A DNA stretch of 64,000 nt from Candidatus Flexifilum affinis (GCA_016713325.1 JADJPJ010000093.1:186001-250000); one strand, 5' to 3'. Positions 53,956-62,423 are shown, counted from the first letter of the stretch. Numbers and translations are program-made. Notes: a model not told the origin generated them from the sequence alone.

Positions 53956-55338
53956 CTAGGCGTCCGCGTGTCCCAGGGTGGAGTTAACGCCGTACTCGCT
54001 GTAATCGAGCGACCACCATTCTTCAGGATCTTTCTGCGGTTCGTCAGCCTTGCCTGGGGAATAGACCGTGCGGCTGAGTTCGGCCAGCGCGCTGTTGAAG
54101 ATTGTCGTCGTGCCGACCACGCCCTTGACCATCTGGTGAATGAGCGCGCGATCCTTGACGGAGAAGGGACAGACGGCGAAGCAGATGCCGCAGTTGGTGC
54201 CGACTTCGGCCCAGTAATTGCGGCAGGTCAGCGAATTCTCGTAGTAGCCCTTGACGCCGCCACGGCTCCAGGCGCCCTGCGTCTCATAGGAGGGATCGCC
54301 GGTGCTCAGAGAGCCGGAGGGGCAGTAGGTGGCGCAGGTCTTGCAGGTCTGGCAGAAGTTGAAGATGCCGGCGTCGATCGGCTTGGTCGGCGCGACGGGC
54401 AGGTTGGTGATCATCTTGAAGACGCGCACCATCGGGCCGTATTCCGGCGAAATCATGCGGTTCAAACGAGACAGTTCGCCCAGCCCGGCAAGCACGCCGA
54501 AGCCCGGCGCGATGCCAAGCGCGTTGGTCTGCGCTTCACCCAGGCCGTAGTAGCCGATGCCGCGCAGGAAGCCCTGCAGGCGGCTCTGGGTGGCGCGGCC
54601 AATGGCGTAGGACATGGCGGTAGTCGCGGCGCCAACCGGCGTCGGGCTGCGCATCATGCCTTCCTGCGACATCTGCACCGTCCAGACGATCACCCAGCGG
54701 GCGGCCTTGGGGATGATGCGCTGGGTCTCGGTCTCTTCGGCGACTTCGGCTTCTTCGCTGATGACCAGTTCCTTGCCATCCGGATCGATGGCGTAGATCA
54801 GTTTTTCGGTGTTCTCGTCCAATTCGACGAAGCCGACGGTGGCGGCGCCAAAGGCGCGCAGCGCCGCGCGGATCATCTCCGACGCGTCTTCCGGGCTGCC
54901 CGTCCAGGGTGCCAGGCCGTTCTCTTCCGGCTTCATAACGTTGTCCGGCCCCAGGAACGATTGGGTAGCGCCGATGCCCGAAGCGCGGTACAGGGCGATA
55001 TCGCGGACCGAATAGCCCGACTGCCCGGCCTTGGAACGATCGTAGATGCTGGTGTTGCTCAGGTCCTGAACGGCCTTAAACGACTCTTCGTCCATGTACT
55101 TGCTCCAGCCGCGACGAACAGTGTTGCGTTCGTCAAAGCGATAGATCGCCTCCCAGTCGATTTCGACCGTGGGCACATCCACCTGGCGGACCCACGGCGG
55201 ACGGGGCGCGATTCCGGCGGTATCACTCCAGCTTTCGCCGAGTGCTTCGATGGGTCCAAGCGTGGCCACCGTCGCGGCGCCCATGCCGAGCAGACCCAAG
55301 TCCCTCAAGAACTCTCGTCTATTCAAACTTGACGGCAT
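53956..55338 (-). CDS. rdhA: Reductive dehalogenase catalytic subunit RdhA (first copy)
   Basis: A 460-residue RdhA. A Tat signal (NRREFLRDLGLLGMG) starts the protein. The corrinoid-binding core contains EYGPMVRVFKMITNLPV. Two 4Fe-4S clusters follow: CQTCKTCATYCPSG near residue 330 and CGICFAVCPFS near 382. RdhA enzymes remove halogens from organohalides as terminal electron acceptors. The gene follows fmdB under a cobalamin riboswitch and is followed by rdhB, rdhC and apbE. Substrate cannot be predicted. Confidence 0.93.
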   Translation of the reverse strand: MPSSLNRREFLRDLGLLGMGAATVATLGPIEALGESWSDTAGIAPRPPWVRQVDVPTVEIDWEAIYRFDERNTVRRGWSKYMDEESFKAVQDLSNTSIYDRSKAGQSGYSVRDIALYRASGIGATQSFLGPDNVMKPEENGLAPWTGSPEDASEMIRAALRAFGAATVGFVELDENTEKLIYAIDPDGKELVISEEAEVAEETETQRIIPKAARWVIVWTVQMSQEGMMRSPTPVGAATTAMSYAIGRATQSRLQGFLRGIGYYGLGEAQTNALGIAPGFGVLAGLGELSRLNRMISPEYGPMVRVFKMITNLPVAPTKPIDAGIFNFCQTCKTCATYCPSGSLSTGDPSYETQGAWSRGGVKGYYENSLTCRNYWAEVGTNCGICFAVCPFSVKDRALIHQMVKGVVGTTTIFNSALAELSRTVYSPGKADEPQKDPEEWWSLDYSEYGVNSTLGHADA

Positions 55339-55419
55339 CAGAGATCTCCTTGCTTTCCGCGACCGACTCGGCGCGGTGAAATCATAAAAGTGGTTGAAAC
55401 CAGAATTGCCTTACGTCGT

Positions 55420-55665
55420 TCAGCGCGGATGACAGCCCGCACACCCGGAGCCAACCGAGCCGCAGCCCGAACACGAGGGTGCACCGGCGAGGGCGCGCCT
55501 CTGCCCGGCGCCGCTGGAAGAGAAGATCGCCACCAGACTGATCAGCCGCTGGGTCTCCGTCGACTGGCACTCGGGACAGGCTGTTGGGCTATCGAGTTCC
55601 GATATCTGCTTACGCACGGGAAAACTGGAATTGCAGTGTGCGCAGTGATAGTCATATACAGGCAC
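55420..55665 (-). CDS. FmdB-type zinc ribbon protein
   Basis: An 81-residue protein beginning MPVYDYHCAHCNSSF, with a second pair in ACPECQS: the two CxxC of a FmdB-type zinc ribbon. The tail is Gly/Ser/Cys-rich (CSGCGSVGSGCAGC). It is the first gene behind the cobalamin riboswitch and precedes rdhA. FmdB-like proteins are small regulators or assembly factors of unknown detail; a role in dehalogenase maturation is only suggested by position. Confidence 0.8.
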   Translation of the reverse strand: MPVYDYHCAHCNSSFPVRKQISELDSPTACPECQSTETQRLISLVAIFSSSGAGQRRALAGAPSCSGCGSVGSGCAGCHPR

Positions 55666-55701
55666 CGGGATCCTCCTTCACTAACCAGCCGCCACGTAAA
55701 A

Positions 55702-55739
55702 TAAAAAAGAGCCGGAGATGCTTGCGCATCGTCCGACTC
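55702..55739 (-). terminator. Intrinsic terminator of the cobalamin riboswitch
   Basis: On the minus strand GAGTCGGACGATGC-GCAA-GCATCTCCGGCTC folds into a hairpin with one mismatch and is followed by a T-run. It lies ~20 bases after the riboswitch core and ~35 bases before fmdB, the layout of a transcription-attenuating switch. Confidence 0.85.
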
Positions 55740-55754
55740 CCTAGGCACGAGGGG

Positions 55755-55842
55755 CGTGCGGATGGAAAGGTCACCTGGCTTCACAGGTCCAGCCTGTGTC
55801 ACAGTTGCGGCTCAGCACCGGATTTGCACCGGATTTTCCCTT
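55755..55842 (-). ncRNA. Cobalamin (B12) riboswitch
   Basis: Read on the minus strand: GGGAAAATCCGGTGCAAATC, then CGGTGCTGAGCCGCAACTGT, and after a short hairpin GAAGCCAGGTGACC. These are the conserved core and 3' arm of cobalamin riboswitches. A terminator follows. Dehalogenases need corrinoid, yet B12 riboswitches normally switch off B12 synthesis or uptake, so control of an rdhA operon in this way is notable. Confidence 0.88.
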
Positions 55843-55935
55843 CATCAACTGCTCATATTCTGCGCCATCTGAGGGGGATTGTCTGTCGGGAAGGTTGTGA
55901 CGATTTGTCCGGGAAATGCCGATACTGTCCGGCCG

Positions 55936-55962
55936 TGCCTGTCGGGAAATTCCCGACAGGCA
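55936..55962 (-). terminator. Perfect hairpin after the second rdhA gene
   Basis: TGCCTGTCGGGAA-A-TTCCCGACAGGCA has 13-bp arms, 22 bases after the stop of the rdhA gene at 55984. Two more TGTC(C)GGGAA copies lie just beyond (55880-55915), so the site might also bind a protein. Confidence 0.7.
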
Positions 55963-55983
55963 TGCCCAGGGGGAAACGCTGCC

Positions 55984-57375
55984 TCAGTCCTTGTGCGTAT
56001 CGATGCCGTACTCGGGAAGGTCGAGATCCCACCAGTCCTCGGGACTCTTCTGAACGCCATAGCCGAAGGCATCATCCATGTTGCGCGTCAGGCCGTCCAG
56101 TTCAGGGAACGCGGCGATCTGCATCCGCACCAGATCGTGCATGAAGCTGCCGCTGCGCTTGGAGAAAGGACAGACCGAAAAGCAGATGCCGCAGTTGCTG
56201 CCCAGTTCCTCGAACCAGTAGCGGCGGCAGCGCACCGAGTCTTCAAACCACGCCTGGTGGCCGGGGTTGCCCCACTCGCCGACGGGCTGCCAGGTGGGCT
56301 CGGTCTCGAAACTGAGCGCGCTTGGCGGGCAGGCCTCGGCGCACTTCTTACAGGACAGGCAGAAGCGGGCGATGCCGGCGTCGATCGGCTTGTCGGCCGC
56401 CAGGGGAAAATCGGTGATCAGCTTGAAGATCCGCACCATCGGGCCGAACTCCGGCGTGATCACCCGATTCAGGCGGGAAAGCTCGCCCAGCCCGCCCAGC
56501 ACGGCGAAGGCCGGCGCGATCCCCAATCCGTTGAGCGAGGCTTCACCCAGGCCTTGATAACCCAGACCGCGCAAGAACTCCTGGGTGTTGTTCTGAATCA
56601 TCAGGCCGCGCTGATAAGTCTCGCTCGTAGTCATCTGCGCAATCTTGGTCGGCGCGCGCTTGATGGCGACATCCGACATCTGCACGGCGTAGACGACGGC
56701 CCAGCGCGCGGCATATGGAATGACGCGCTTTTCGTCATCCTCATAGGCCAGCGGCACGTTCTCGAAATCGATACGCTTGCCGTCGTTGTCCACGCTGTAG
56801 ATGAGCTTGCGGGTGCGGTCGTTCAGCTCGACGATGCCCACGGCCGCCGCGCCCATCTGCTGCATGGCAATCTTGAGGATGCGGGCGTTTTCTTCCGGAG
56901 TCCCATCCCACTTTTCAACGCCGAGTTCCTCTGGCGTTGGCGCATTCTGCGGACCGAGAAAACTGCGCGACATGATGTCGCGCGTTTGCTGGAAGGCATT
57001 GGCCAGGGCAAGGTCTTTAAGGGTGAAACCCGGCTCATTGCGCATCAGCCGACTGCGTTCATTCTCCTCCCACAGCTTTTCCAGGGTGGCATTCTCCTCG
57101 GGGGTGGCGAAGCGCCCCAGACCATCCTTGCCGGCCAGGGTGTCACGCTCGGCATTGACCCGCTGGATCGCATCCCAGTTGATGCCGGTGGTCGGCTCAT
57201 CGACCTGCCTCACCCACCAGGGCCGCCGGTAAATGCCCCCGGACATCGGCGCGCCGATGGCGCTGCCGGCAGCGGCCAGCCCTGCGGTGGCAGCGACGCC
57301 CAGCGTCACCCCGGCCATGCCCAGATCTCTGAGAAACTCACGGCGGCTGGGTTTTGGTCTGTCGCTGGTCGTCAT
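55984..57375 (-). CDS. rdhA: Reductive dehalogenase catalytic subunit RdhA (second copy)
   Basis: A 463-residue RdhA with Tat signal (SRREFLRDLGMAGVT), core EFGPMVRIFKLITDFPL and two 4Fe-4S sites, CLSCKKCAEACPPS near residue 337 and CGICFSVCPFS near 395. It is a diverged paralogue of the first. Its start overlaps the small membrane-protein gene by 4 bases, and the operon begins with a two-component system. It has no RdhB-like gene behind it and is not under the riboswitch. Substrate unknown. Confidence 0.93.
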   Translation of the reverse strand: MTTSDRPKPSRREFLRDLGMAGVTLGVAATAGLAAAGSAIGAPMSGGIYRRPWWVRQVDEPTTGINWDAIQRVNAERDTLAGKDGLGRFATPEENATLEKLWEENERSRLMRNEPGFTLKDLALANAFQQTRDIMSRSFLGPQNAPTPEELGVEKWDGTPEENARILKIAMQQMGAAAVGIVELNDRTRKLIYSVDNDGKRIDFENVPLAYEDDEKRVIPYAARWAVVYAVQMSDVAIKRAPTKIAQMTTSETYQRGLMIQNNTQEFLRGLGYQGLGEASLNGLGIAPAFAVLGGLGELSRLNRVITPEFGPMVRIFKLITDFPLAADKPIDAGIARFCLSCKKCAEACPPSALSFETEPTWQPVGEWGNPGHQAWFEDSVRCRRYWFEELGSNCGICFSVCPFSKRSGSFMHDLVRMQIAAFPELDGLTRNMDDAFGYGVQKSPEDWWDLDLPEYGIDTHKD

Positions 57376-57743
57376 ATCTTTGTTTCCTTTTCGGAACTGG
57401 CGCTGTCGCCGTTCGTGAATTCCCTGGAGGGGTATCCGGACGTTTCATGAAGCCGGTCTCTACGGAATTCCGGATCGCGATACGGACTGCGCACATCGAT
57501 GCCGCGCATGAAGTGGATGATGACGCCGGCGATCAGAAGCCCGACAAACAGCGCGCCGGCCAATATGCCGGCCTGCTGCTCGTATTCCGCAAAGCTGCCG
57601 AGGGAATATTCCAGCAGAACGGCCAGCAGGACGATCCAGAGCACCCAGGCCAGCCACTCGGCGGTCGATCGCCGGCGGATGCGAAGCGCCCGATAGGTGC
57701 GGGTCGCAGCCGACGTGTCATGCTGCGGCTCATGTTGAGTCAT
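57372..57743 (-). CDS. Small two-helix membrane protein between regulator and rdhA
   Basis: A 123-residue protein (ATG at 57743) with a basic N-terminus, two membrane helices (LAWVLWIVLLAVLLEYSL and ILAGALFVGLLIAGVIIHFM) joined by GSFAEYEQQA, and a charged tail. It overlaps the response-regulator stop and the rdhA start by 4 bases each. It has no family I recognise. The acidic outside loop and coupling to rdhA suggest an unusual membrane anchor encoded before rather than after its dehalogenase. Confidence 0.7.
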   Translation of the reverse strand: MTQHEPQHDTSAATRTYRALRIRRRSTAEWLAWVLWIVLLAVLLEYSLGSFAEYEQQAGILAGALFVGLLIAGVIIHFMRGIDVRSPYRDPEFRRDRLHETSGYPSREFTNGDSASSEKETKI

Positions 57744-58411
57744 CGCGGTTCCAGAAGTCCGTTTCTTAGGGCGTACTGGACGAGGTCGGCCCGATTTTCG
57801 AGGTGGAGCTTTTCCATCAGGCGCTGCCGGTAGGTGTCCACCGATTTGGGACTGATGAACAGCAGCTCGCCGATCTCCCGACTGCTGTAGCCCAGCGCCG
57901 TCATGACCAGCACCTCGCGTTCGCGTTCGCTCAGCAGGTCCAGGTCGCTTTCCTTTTTGGGCTCGGCAGCTTTTACCTCCTTTTCGCGGTAGTCGCTCAG
58001 AAGAACCTGGGTCGCTTCCGGCGTCAGGTACGAGTTGCCGCCGGCAATGGTGCGGATCGCCTTGATCAGCTCGGTATCGGCGCTGCTCTTCAGGACATAC
58101 CCCGCGCCCCCGGCCTTCATGACGTGGCGGATATACTGCGTATCGGTGTGCATGGTCAGGACGAGCACACGCGTCTCTGGATAGCTTGTGATGATCTGCT
58201 CGATCACATCCAGTCCTTTGACGTGGGGCATCATCAGATCGAGCACAAGGATATCCGGCTGAACTTCGGCGACGACTCGCAGCGCCTCGGCGCCGTCGCC
58301 CGCCTCGCCGACGACGGTGATGTCGGGTTCGCTGTTCAGCAGGACACGCAGCCCGGCGCGCAGCACGGCGTGGTCGTCCGCGAGCACAATGCGGATCGGT
58401 TTTTCGGTCAT
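57740..58411 (-). CDS. NarL/LuxR-type response regulator
   Basis: A 223-residue protein: receiver domain (about 5-125, IRIVLADDHAVLRAGLR, phospho-acceptor Asp in DILVLDLMMPHVKG, VLTMHTDTQYI, GYVLKSS) and LuxR-type helix-turn-helix (LLSEREREVLVMTALGYSSREIGELLFISPKSVDTYRQ region, about 155-210). It overlaps the histidine kinase and the small membrane-protein genes by 4 bases. It probably activates the second rdhA operon in response to the organohalide or redox cue. Confidence 0.93.
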   Translation of the reverse strand: MTEKPIRIVLADDHAVLRAGLRVLLNSEPDITVVGEAGDGAEALRVVAEVQPDILVLDLMMPHVKGLDVIEQIITSYPETRVLVLTMHTDTQYIRHVMKAGGAGYVLKSSADTELIKAIRTIAGGNSYLTPEATQVLLSDYREKEVKAAEPKKESDLDLLSEREREVLVMTALGYSSREIGELLFISPKSVDTYRQRLMEKLHLENRADLVQYALRNGLLEPR

Positions 58412-59637
58412 GTGGCGTACCCCTCAATAGCGTGATCCGGCAGGGTCAGTTCGACCTCTATCTGTGTCCCCATGCCGATCGTCGAGTGCAGCGAGAACTT
58501 GCCGCCCAGAAGTTCAATGCGCTCCTGCATTCCCAGCAGACCCAGGCCCCGTTCTTTGCCGGCCAGAACATGCGCCACATCAAAGCCGCGACCATCGTCG
58601 ATGATGGAAAGCTGAATCTGCTCGCGCTTACGTTCGATGGCGACCTGAACCCGCTCCGCTCCGGCATGGCGCAGGATATTGGTCAGTGACTCCTGAATGA
58701 CCCGATACAGCACAATTTCGATATCGTGCGGCAGTCGTCCGCTCTCCATGCCATGCGGCAGGAAATCGACCGTCAGGCCGGATTTTGCGGCGTAGTTATA
58801 GATATAGCTTTCCAGGGCCGAGATCAGCCCGAGATCGTCCAGAGCGGCCGGTCGCAGATCGGCGGCGAGACGGCGCACCTCATGCAGCGTCTGCGAGGTG
58901 AGCTGTCGGATGGTGCCCACCTGCATTTTGACATCCGTCAGATTGTCACAGTTGTCGAGAATCTTGAGCTGAACGAGCAGGGAAGTCAGCGCCTGCCCGG
59001 TCTCATCGTGCAGTTCACGACTGATGCGGTGGCGCTCATCCTCCTGGGCAGAGACGACCTTGTTCAGGAGCTGCGCGCGGAGCTGCTCCTTGTGACGAAG
59101 CTCCTCCCATAACTGACTGTTCTGGATCGTGACGCCCAACTGATTGCAGATTCCCCGGATGAGCCGCCGATGCTGCTCGGAGAACACGCCCGCGTCCTCG
59201 TACAGTATCACCAGAATTCCCAGCAGGCCTTCTTTGACGAGAATAGGTGCAAGTACCAGGAGATCGAAGTGCAGCCGCCGGCTCTCCTGCGTCAAGGGCG
59301 TGGGAACGCCGGCGGTATTTTCGGTATCCGCGACGATAAGCGCCTCGGAGCCATTGGCCATGCCTTCGCCGGAGAGAGCGAAACCTGAAAGGCAGTCCAG
59401 CGCCGTTTTCAGGAAAGAATCGGGAAGATTATGGCTGGCGCCGATTGTCCCGGTCTGGTCGTCGAGGAGCAGGATCAACCCGGACGACGCGCCGGTGCTT
59501 TCGAGCGTTCTGGGCGAGACCGCGCTGGCTGACCTGCTGCATGGTGAAGGATTTGCCGGCCATGTCGGCCAACTGGTAGAGCACCGCCAGATCGCGGTTG
59601 CGCTGCTTGAGCTGCTCGTTGGAACGCTCCAGGTCAC
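58408..59637 (-). CDS. NarX-type histidine kinase, C-terminal segment (frame-shifted)
   Basis: From about 59520 down this frame encodes a GAF-like domain (GLILLLDDQTGTIGASHNLP), a HisKA_3 dimerisation domain with the phospho-His in HRISRELHDETGQALTSLL, and the HATPase domain (RVIQESLTNILRHAGAERV, DDGRGFD, GLGLLGMQERI). The first ~40 codons of the frame are out-of-frame shadow. The N-terminal membrane part lies in 59429-60061; a single-base shift near 59520 separates them. The corrected kinase is about 550 residues. Confidence 0.85.
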   Translation of the reverse strand: MTWSVPTSSSSSATAIWRCSTSWPTWPANPSPCSRSASAVSPRTLESTGASSGLILLLDDQTGTIGASHNLPDSFLKTALDCLSGFALSGEGMANGSEALIVADTENTAGVPTPLTQESRRLHFDLLVLAPILVKEGLLGILVILYEDAGVFSEQHRRLIRGICNQLGVTIQNSQLWEELRHKEQLRAQLLNKVVSAQEDERHRISRELHDETGQALTSLLVQLKILDNCDNLTDVKMQVGTIRQLTSQTLHEVRRLAADLRPAALDDLGLISALESYIYNYAAKSGLTVDFLPHGMESGRLPHDIEIVLYRVIQESLTNILRHAGAERVQVAIERKREQIQLSIIDDGRGFDVAHVLAGKERGLGLLGMQERIELLGGKFSLHSTIGMGTQIEVELTLPDHAIEGYAT

Positions 59638-60061
59638 GGTGCGAGCCGTCGAGGCTGGCGATCATGTCGTTGAAGGCCCGGCCGAGTTCGCCGATTTCGT
59701 CGTTGGCCCACACCGGGGCGCGCACCGACAGATCGCCATCGCGCACACGACGCGCCACGTAGGTCATGTCGAGGATGGGGTGAGTCAGAAACCACGTCAG
59801 GAACGAACCGATGCCCAGCCCGGCGAGCGCCGCGAACACCGTGATGATCACCACACTGCGCAGGCCGACCGACATCGCCTGGGCGACGCGTTCTTCGCTC
59901 AGCAGGTACGACAGCCATCCCCCCAACTGACTGCTGACCCACCAGGCGATGGTGAAGCCCAGAATCAGCAGCGGCGCGACGATGATGCCCATAATCTTCT
60001 GGCGTAGGGAGACCCGTCCGGCCCAGGTCCACAGGGTATCCCAAATGGTTCGTCGTCTCAA
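59429..60061 (-). CDS. NarX-type histidine kinase, N-terminal membrane and HAMP segment
   Basis: A TTG start at 60061 (MRRRTIWDTLW) begins the kinase. Two membrane helices (GIIVAPLLILGFTIAWWV and VVIITVFAALAGLGIGSFL) flank a short ~35-residue outside loop, followed by HAMP (HPILDMTYVARRVRDGDLSV, DEIGELGRAFNDMIASL) and a coiled coil. The small outside loop suggests sensing in the membrane or by the later GAF-like domain. Frame is lost near 59520 after MQQVSQR. Confidence 0.8.
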   Translation of the reverse strand: MRRRTIWDTLWTWAGRVSLRQKIMGIIVAPLLILGFTIAWWVSSQLGGWLSYLLSEERVAQAMSVGLRSVVIITVFAALAGLGIGSFLTWFLTHPILDMTYVARRVRDGDLSVRAPVWANDEIGELGRAFNDMIASLDGSHRDLERSNEQLKQRNRDLAVLYQLADMAGKSFTMQQVSQRGLAQNARKHRRVVRVDPAPRRPDRDNRRQP

Positions 60062-60566
60062 AGCATCGATTCTTCTTATAGCATCGTTTATTTCACTCTA
60101 GCCAGAATGAGGGCTCCATCCAGTGACATTTGTAAGCGAATCGTTGTTTCAAATAAGCCATCTTTTCAGCATTCTGGCCACCACGATGCAGTTACTATTG
60201 CTGCGAACGGCCAGGCATTGGCTCTCCTATCCCTGTATTTCCTTTAGCGAACGAATAATGGTCGGGTGTCCTGGGTATGGTCGCTTCCCCTGAAAGTGCG
60301 CTGACCGACAGCACCGCCCGCTGAGCAACTCAGCTCCACCCCCACAGCGAAGACGATGCCTCTCTGGTGGGCAGCGCTGTAAGCTGACCCGGACGGATTT
60401 TCGAAACTCGTTGTCAATCCAACAGACTGCGAGCGCTTGTTGCGTTACAAACAGATACACCTGACGCACGGAATGCGCCGCGCGCCTATCTGCCGGCACC
60501 AGTCTGCCTACACGACGCCTGCACTACAATGAAAGTGCGCAGCCTTACATCAGGAATCGACACTTC
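60062..60566. other. Divergent intergenic region between kinase and Crp/Fnr genes
   Basis: About 500 bases without a convincing gene. TACAAT at 60525-60530 may be the -10 of the Crp/Fnr gene. No TGTGA-N6-TCACA, TTGAT-N4-ATCAA or dehalobox (TTAAT-N4-ATTAA-like) dyad was found by eye. Confidence 0.6.
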
Positions 60567-61268
60567 ATGGAAGAGATCTGGAACTTACGTAATGCGCACC
60601 TGTTCAGAGGTTTGACGCCGGCACAAATGGACGAGGTTCTGAAGACCATGCCGGTCCGCAGCTACCGCCGGCATGAATACATCTTCATGGCCGGCGACGA
60701 AGCCGACGCCCTCTACATCGTCCAGTTGGGCACGGTGAAGGTGGGGTATGTCGATCTGAACGGGGAAGAGAAGATCCTGGATATCTTTCAGGCCGGCGAC
60801 ATCTTCGGCTACCTGTTTCTGGGCAAGTACCGCCAGCGGATCGGCAATGCCCAGGCCATGGCCGATGTCGTGCTGTGCCGCCTCACCGAAGTGGACTTCA
60901 TCCAGTTGATACAGAAGTTCCCACTCATCGCGCTGAACTTCATCCGACAGCAGGCCGACGAATATCGCGAAACCGTGGCGCGGATGCATGCGCTGATGAG
61001 TATGGACGCTCGGCACCGTCTGCTGGGCACCCTGCTGACGCTCGCACGCCGATACTGCTGCGACGAGGGGGCCTGGTTTGCGCTGCCGGAGTCCCTGACT
61101 CAGGAAGACATCGCCAAGATGACCGGCCTGAATCGCAGCACGGTCAGTCTGCTGATCAACGAACTGCGGCGGGAAAGCGTGCTCGGCGGCGTCGGACGTC
61201 AGGTGCTGGTCAACAAAACGGCCGTCGAGGCCATCATGAAGGCCAAGGGGTCAGAGATTCTGGAGTAA
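60567..61268 (+). CDS. Crp/Fnr-family transcriptional regulator
   Basis: A 233-residue regulator: cyclic-nucleotide-binding-like beta roll (about 10-125, HEYIFMAGDEADALYIVQLG, VKVGYVDLNGEEKIL), dimer helix, and winged helix (ESLTQEDIAKMTGLNRSTVSLLINELRRE, about 170-200). FNR-type cysteines for a 4Fe-4S cluster are absent from the N-terminus. It diverges from the dehalogenase two-component operon; CprK-like regulators of dehalogenases belong to this family, so control of the rdh genes is possible. The next gene starts 3 bases later. Confidence 0.9.
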   Translation: MEEIWNLRNAHLFRGLTPAQMDEVLKTMPVRSYRRHEYIFMAGDEADALYIVQLGTVKVGYVDLNGEEKILDIFQAGDIFGYLFLGKYRQRIGNAQAMADVVLCRLTEVDFIQLIQKFPLIALNFIRQQADEYRETVARMHALMSMDARHRLLGTLLTLARRYCCDEGAWFALPESLTQEDIAKMTGLNRSTVSLLINELRRESVLGGVGRQVLVNKTAVEAIMKAKGSEILE

Positions 61269-61271
61269 GCC

Positions 61272-61569
61272 ATGAACCAACTCACGCTCTTTCTCGGCGA
61301 GTCCACCTCGGATGAATCGCTCAGCGAACTGCTGGAAGCCTGGAGCAGCAAGAGCGCGACGGTGACGCTGCATTGCCGGTCGATCCACGACGATCCGGCG
61401 GCAGCGGTGCGTCTGGGGATCACCGAACTGCCCGCTCTGGTGCTCCAGGACGAGATCATTGCTCAGGGAACGCCGGAGACCTGGCTGGTTCGCCTCCTCG
61501 ATCGCGTTTTTGCGCCGCCGGAACCGGCAGCGGCGACTCCCGGCGATGAGTGGCGGGCGGGGGCTTCTG
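61272..61569 (+). CDS. Thioredoxin-fold-like small protein, 3' end lost in poly-G tract
   Basis: The first ~95 residues (MNQLTLFLGESTSDESLSEL, TLHCRSIHDDPAAAVRLGI, TELPALVLQDEIIAQGTPE) look like a thioredoxin-like fold with the cis-Pro region ELPALV but without a CxxC. The C-terminus cannot be read because the frame enters the poly-G region at 61570. It starts 3 bases after the Crp/Fnr stop and was probably translated with it. Confidence 0.6.
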
Positions 61570-61861
<292 letters not shown>

Positions 61862-61968
61862 TTTTTTTTTGGGGGGGGTCGTGGCAGGACTGTTGTTTTT
61901 CCAACAACAGGATGATTCGCTATCGCGTATGCTTTGCCGTGTTGGTTGTTCCGCCTGGAGGTGTCAAC

Positions 61969-62253
61969 ATGGCGAAAGCAGTATGGAACGGCATCGTGAT
62001 CGCTGAAAGCAGCGACACCGTGATTGTCGAAGGGGATCATTACTTTCCGCTGGATGCCGTCGATCCGGCGGTCCTCCGCAACAGCAGTCATCATACCTTC
62101 TGCCCCTGGAAGGGCAAAGCCAGCTACTACGATGTCGAAGTCGCCGGAAAACTGAACCGGGGCGCCGCGTGGTTCTACCCGGAGCCAAGCGAGGCGGCAA
62201 AACAGATCACGGGACGCGTCGCGTTTTGGAAAGGCGTACAGGTCATCGACTGA
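61969..62253 (+). CDS. DUF427 domain protein
   Basis: The ATG at 61969 follows CTGGAGG and gives 94 residues. DUF427 signatures: VWNGIVIAESSDTVIVEGDHYFP, THHTFCPWKGKASYYDV-like (SSHHTFCPWKGKASYYDV) and AAWFYPEPSEAAKQITGRVAF. The function of the beta-tent fold family is unknown. Its stop overlaps the start of the following fragment (TGATG). Confidence 0.88.
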   Translation: MAKAVWNGIVIAESSDTVIVEGDHYFPLDAVDPAVLRNSSHHTFCPWKGKASYYDVEVAGKLNRGAAWFYPEPSEAAKQITGRVAFWKGVQVID

Positions 62254-62423
62254 TGTTCAGCCACTTTGACGGGCAAGCTCCCGCAATCACGGCCGACCAG
62301 ATGCGCGAAGTCGATCGGCTGATGATCGAGGTTTATCACATCGATCTGATCCAGATGGTGGAAAACGCCGGGCCGCAGTTCGGCGTTTCTTCGGCAATGC
62401 TCAGGCATTTCCAAGGTTTCTGA
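62253..62423 (+). pseudogene. NAD(P)H-hydrate epimerase (YjeF N-terminal) fragment
   Basis: The 56-residue frame starts at the ATG overlapping the DUF427 stop and reads ITADQMREVDRLMIEVY then LIQMVENAG, the N-terminal helix of YjeF/NnrE NAD(P)HX epimerases. The rest of the ~220-residue domain (including GxGNNGGDG) is gone; after PQFGVSS unrelated sequence ends the frame. A deletion removed most of the gene. Confidence 0.7.
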
